DNA from: Paenibacillus eucommiae
GTDB taxonomy: Bacteria > Bacillota > Bacilli > Paenibacillales > NBRC-103111
Length of the DNA: 64,000 bases
Direction: 5' to 3'
Assembly (NCBI RefSeq): GCF_017874215.1
Contig: NZ_JAGGLB010000035.1
Span: forward strand, 26,878 to 90,877
Below, in pieces: positions 62,317 through 64,000 of the stretch (positions within the stretch are counted from its first letter, which is position 1; the number at the start of each line of letters is the position of its first letter). A program made the translations under genes and the position numbers. Below the pieces are notes generated by a model. The model saw nothing but the letters and a program-made list of their open reading frames with translations, was not told the DNA's origin and made no database searches.

Positions 62317-62335
62317 GATAACGATATTCATTATC
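62317..62335. promoter_or_regulatory. Fur box
   Basis: GATAACGATATTCATTATC matches 17 of 19 positions of the classic GATAATGATAATCATTATC box. It lies 36 nt before the siderophore receptor ATG. Confidence 0.85.
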
Positions 62336-62404
62336 ACAAATTTATCTTACTATGGCTGCTAATTCGGCATCTACCTGTAGACGGAGTACCATGCTGGTTA
62401 TTCG

Positions 62405-62700
62405 GATTAATAGATGCAAAAAGACTCCTTACGGGGTCCTTTGATGCGGGTGTCCTAGCTTTGTGCGTCCAGAGGAAATGAACGATGGGTTCCACCGCTG
62501 TTAAAGATGGGTTCCCTGAATGTATATAAACAGCGGAAGGAACCCATCTTTAAATGCGGACGCTACCGCTCTCCACCCCATCGTCCATTTCCTCATTCAA
62601 CCTACTGAGTAGGAACACAACTACCTCAAACGGACTACCAGCAAAGGATTTTATCCCCTTACTGAAGGAAATTCCCTTCCGGATGCGGCCCGAGGGATGA
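62405..62700. repeat. Mosaic intergenic repeat, copy E (stem but no palindromes)
   Basis: 5' hairpin GACTCC-TTAC-GGGGTC, then CCTTTGATG. The main stem is TTAAAGATGGGTTCC (62501-62515) with GGAACCCATCTTTAA (62539-62553). Outer arms: CGATGGG (62483-62489)/CCCATCG (62577-62583) and GAGGAAATG (62472-62480)/CATTTCCTC (62586-62594). Compared with copies A and C, paired positions changed together. The linker CTCAAACGGACTACCAGC follows; the palindromes are absent. Confidence 0.82.
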
Positions 62701-62761
62701 AATTAGGCATCTCTACTGATGTTGGAGAGATGGAACCATTGTGAATCAACGCGAAAAAGAC

Positions 62762-63769
62762 TTAAAGTTGCATTGAGACATAAGCACGCTTTACAAACTC
62801 TCCCGGATTTATGCCAAATTTTTCGCGAAATGCTTCTGCAAAGTAGCTCGGGTTTGAATATCCCACGGCACATGACGTATCATTCACGCTGATATTTCCC
62901 TTTTGTAGTAAAAGAAAAGCTTTCTCCAAACGTTTATTCCGCAAATAACCATACACAGTAGTGCCGTACATTTCTTTAAAGCCTATTTTCAATTTATAGT
63001 CGTTCAGACCGATCAGCCGGGAAAGCTCCAAAAGTGTTGGGGGCTCCGCCATGCGATCCAGAATCACATCATGTGCCAGCCGTATTTTCTGCATATCGCT
63101 TGTGGAAAGCTTCGTTGATTTCGAACTTCTCTCATAGAGGAAGGAACGGAATGCTAAAGATAAAAGCTCCAATACTCGACACTCAAGCTCTATATTTTTT
63201 GTGCCATTGGTTTGGGCAGATTGCATGAATTGTTGAAGAATAACGGAAGCCGACGGATCAATTGTTTCTTGAAACATACGAAAAGATTGACCGCCAAGAA
63301 TGTGATCAAAATCAATCGATTTTGAACCACAGGCATCTTCCATAAAATGATGAAAAGTGGCAACGGGAATGCCAATACCCAGCATATGAAAGGATTGATT
63401 GCCGCTAAATTCGAATCGAGCTTCAGGCTTGTTCATAAATTGCAGCGTACAGCTTCCTGGAAGATGCTCATGACGTTTGCCCGAAAGACTGAGTTCCCTT
63501 GCGCCTTGAAAGCAGTAGCTCAGCTCGATCATCGGTTCTTCAGGCTTAAGATTCATAATGACATTGCGATGAAATGAATATTCTGAAATGACTACTTCCA
63601 TATCACAGCGCGGTACGAAACGGCGAATGGTGCCCTCACCGATTTGTGCCTGAAGAGTTATATGCTCCGTTCGATTAGCGTTCTTCCTCGGCTGTTGCAG
63701 CACATCAAAAAAATGGTCAAAGTTTTGATGAAAATCAGCTGTATGCATTAAGCTCTCACTCCAATTCAA
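62762..63769 (-). CDS. AraC family regulator, PchR-like, Fur-controlled
   Basis: A 335-residue regulator of the same type as the one at 39746. It has an N-terminal sensor domain (MIELSYCFQGARELSLSGKRH ... LQFMNKPEARFEFSG) and an AraC DNA-binding domain at about 230-330 (LLELSRLIGLNDYKLKIGFKEMYG; VNDTSCAVGYSNPSYFAEAFREKFG). A Fur box lies 33 nt before the start. It probably activates the siderophore receptor gene downstream on the same strand when iron-loaded siderophore is present, as Btr/PchR-type regulators do. Confidence 0.88.
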   Translation of the reverse strand: MNWSESLMHTADFHQNFDHFFDVLQQPRKNANRTEHITLQAQIGEGTIRRFVPRCDMEVVISEYSFHRNVIMNLKPEEPMIELSYCFQGARELSLSGKRHEHLPGSCTLQFMNKPEARFEFSGNQSFHMLGIGIPVATFHHFMEDACGSKSIDFDHILGGQSFRMFQETIDPSASVILQQFMQSAQTNGTKNIELECRVLELLSLAFRSFLYERSSKSTKLSTSDMQKIRLAHDVILDRMAEPPTLLELSRLIGLNDYKLKIGFKEMYGTTVYGYLRNKRLEKAFLLLQKGNISVNDTSCAVGYSNPSYFAEAFREKFGINPGEFVKRAYVSMQL

Positions 63770-63801
63770 TACCTCATATGGATTTGAATCCTATCATAAT
63801 T

Positions 63802-63816
63802 TGATAATCATTCTCA
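63802..63816. promoter_or_regulatory. Fur box
   Basis: TGATAAT-C-ATTCTCA matches the 7-1-7 box with one mismatch, just upstream of the second AraC regulator. Confidence 0.75.
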
Positions 63817-63865
63817 ATTATAGCAAGTTTAACATACCTGCCATGTTTGTGAAAGTAGATTATGC

Positions 63866-64000
63866 AACTTGTGCGGCATCCTTGAGGATCGTGTTCATGT
63901 GTTTGTGTGTTTGTGTGTTTGTGTGTTTGTGTGTTTGTGTGTTTGTGTGTTTGTGTGTTTGTGTGTTTGTGTGTTTGTGTGTTTGTGTGTTTGTGTGTTT
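63866..64000. repeat. Start of mosaic repeat copy G with an 8-bp microsatellite
   Basis: TGCGGCATCCTTGAGG near 63870 matches the right arm and tail of the 5' module. From about 63897 to the window end the sequence is a near-perfect tandem of GTGTTTGT, about 13 units, and continues beyond the window. It occupies the variable stretch seen in copies A and B. Confidence 0.75.

Overview
The window looks like chromosome of a spore-forming, low-to-mid GC Firmicute of the Paenibacillus type. The reasons are strong AGGAGG-type ribosome binding sites with many GTG/TTG starts, a YheC/YheD spore-coat ATP-grasp gene, YesM/YesN two-component pairs, a 1696-residue kinase/ATPase/histidine kinase fusion, VanW, DUF4838 and Fur boxes of the Bacillus TGATAAT-N-ATTATCA type. 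The genus is an inference; no rRNA, tRNA, phage, CRISPR or complete insertion sequence was seen.

Layout. 0-11.9 kb: small unknown genes, a membrane-tethered serine hydrolase with a short partner gene, a beta/gamma-crystallin-like protein, a divergent SDR/TetR pair, an orphan LiaS-like histidine kinase, a DUF4838 glycosidase-like protein and a DUF6630-like protein. 12-20 kb: an OmpR-type two-component system divergent from an M23 lipoprotein, a nicotianamine-synthase-like methyltransferase behind a frameshifted 78-codon gene, and a UvrA2-like ABC protein behind a possible leader peptide. 20-31 kb: an ABC exporter, a Tat-exported beta-helix protein with a lipoprotein solute receptor, a MerR/SMR/SMR drug-efflux operon and a DUF4253/WGR pair. 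31-45 kb: the giant kinase fusion with its NarL-type regulator, an MFS transporter, a Fur-controlled AraC regulator, VanW, a secreted unknown and a uroporphyrinogen-III-synthase-like/BenE-like operon. 45-64 kb: a SWIM/SNF2 helicase, the YheC/D gene, a five-gene operon (receptor, ATPase, permease, second receptor, PP2C phosphatase) downstream of a YesMN pair, and a Fur-controlled siderophore receptor plus a second Fur-controlled AraC regulator.

The most unusual content is non-coding. A mosaic repeat family occupies most long intergenic gaps: near-complete copies at about 11930-12545, 38537-39310 and 48820-49640, and partial ones at about 22430-22640, 57172-57500, 62405-62700 and 63866-64000. 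Its modules come in a fixed order: a small 5' hairpin; a variable stretch rich in tandem repeats; a large stem-loop whose two arms change together between copies; a conserved linker; four evenly spaced palindromes of the form TTTAACGATG, 5 nt, CATCGTTAAA; and a 3' module. Compensatory changes in the stem imply selection on structure. A 109-bp MITE-like element sits in the 5' hairpin loop of one copy. I do not recognise this family.
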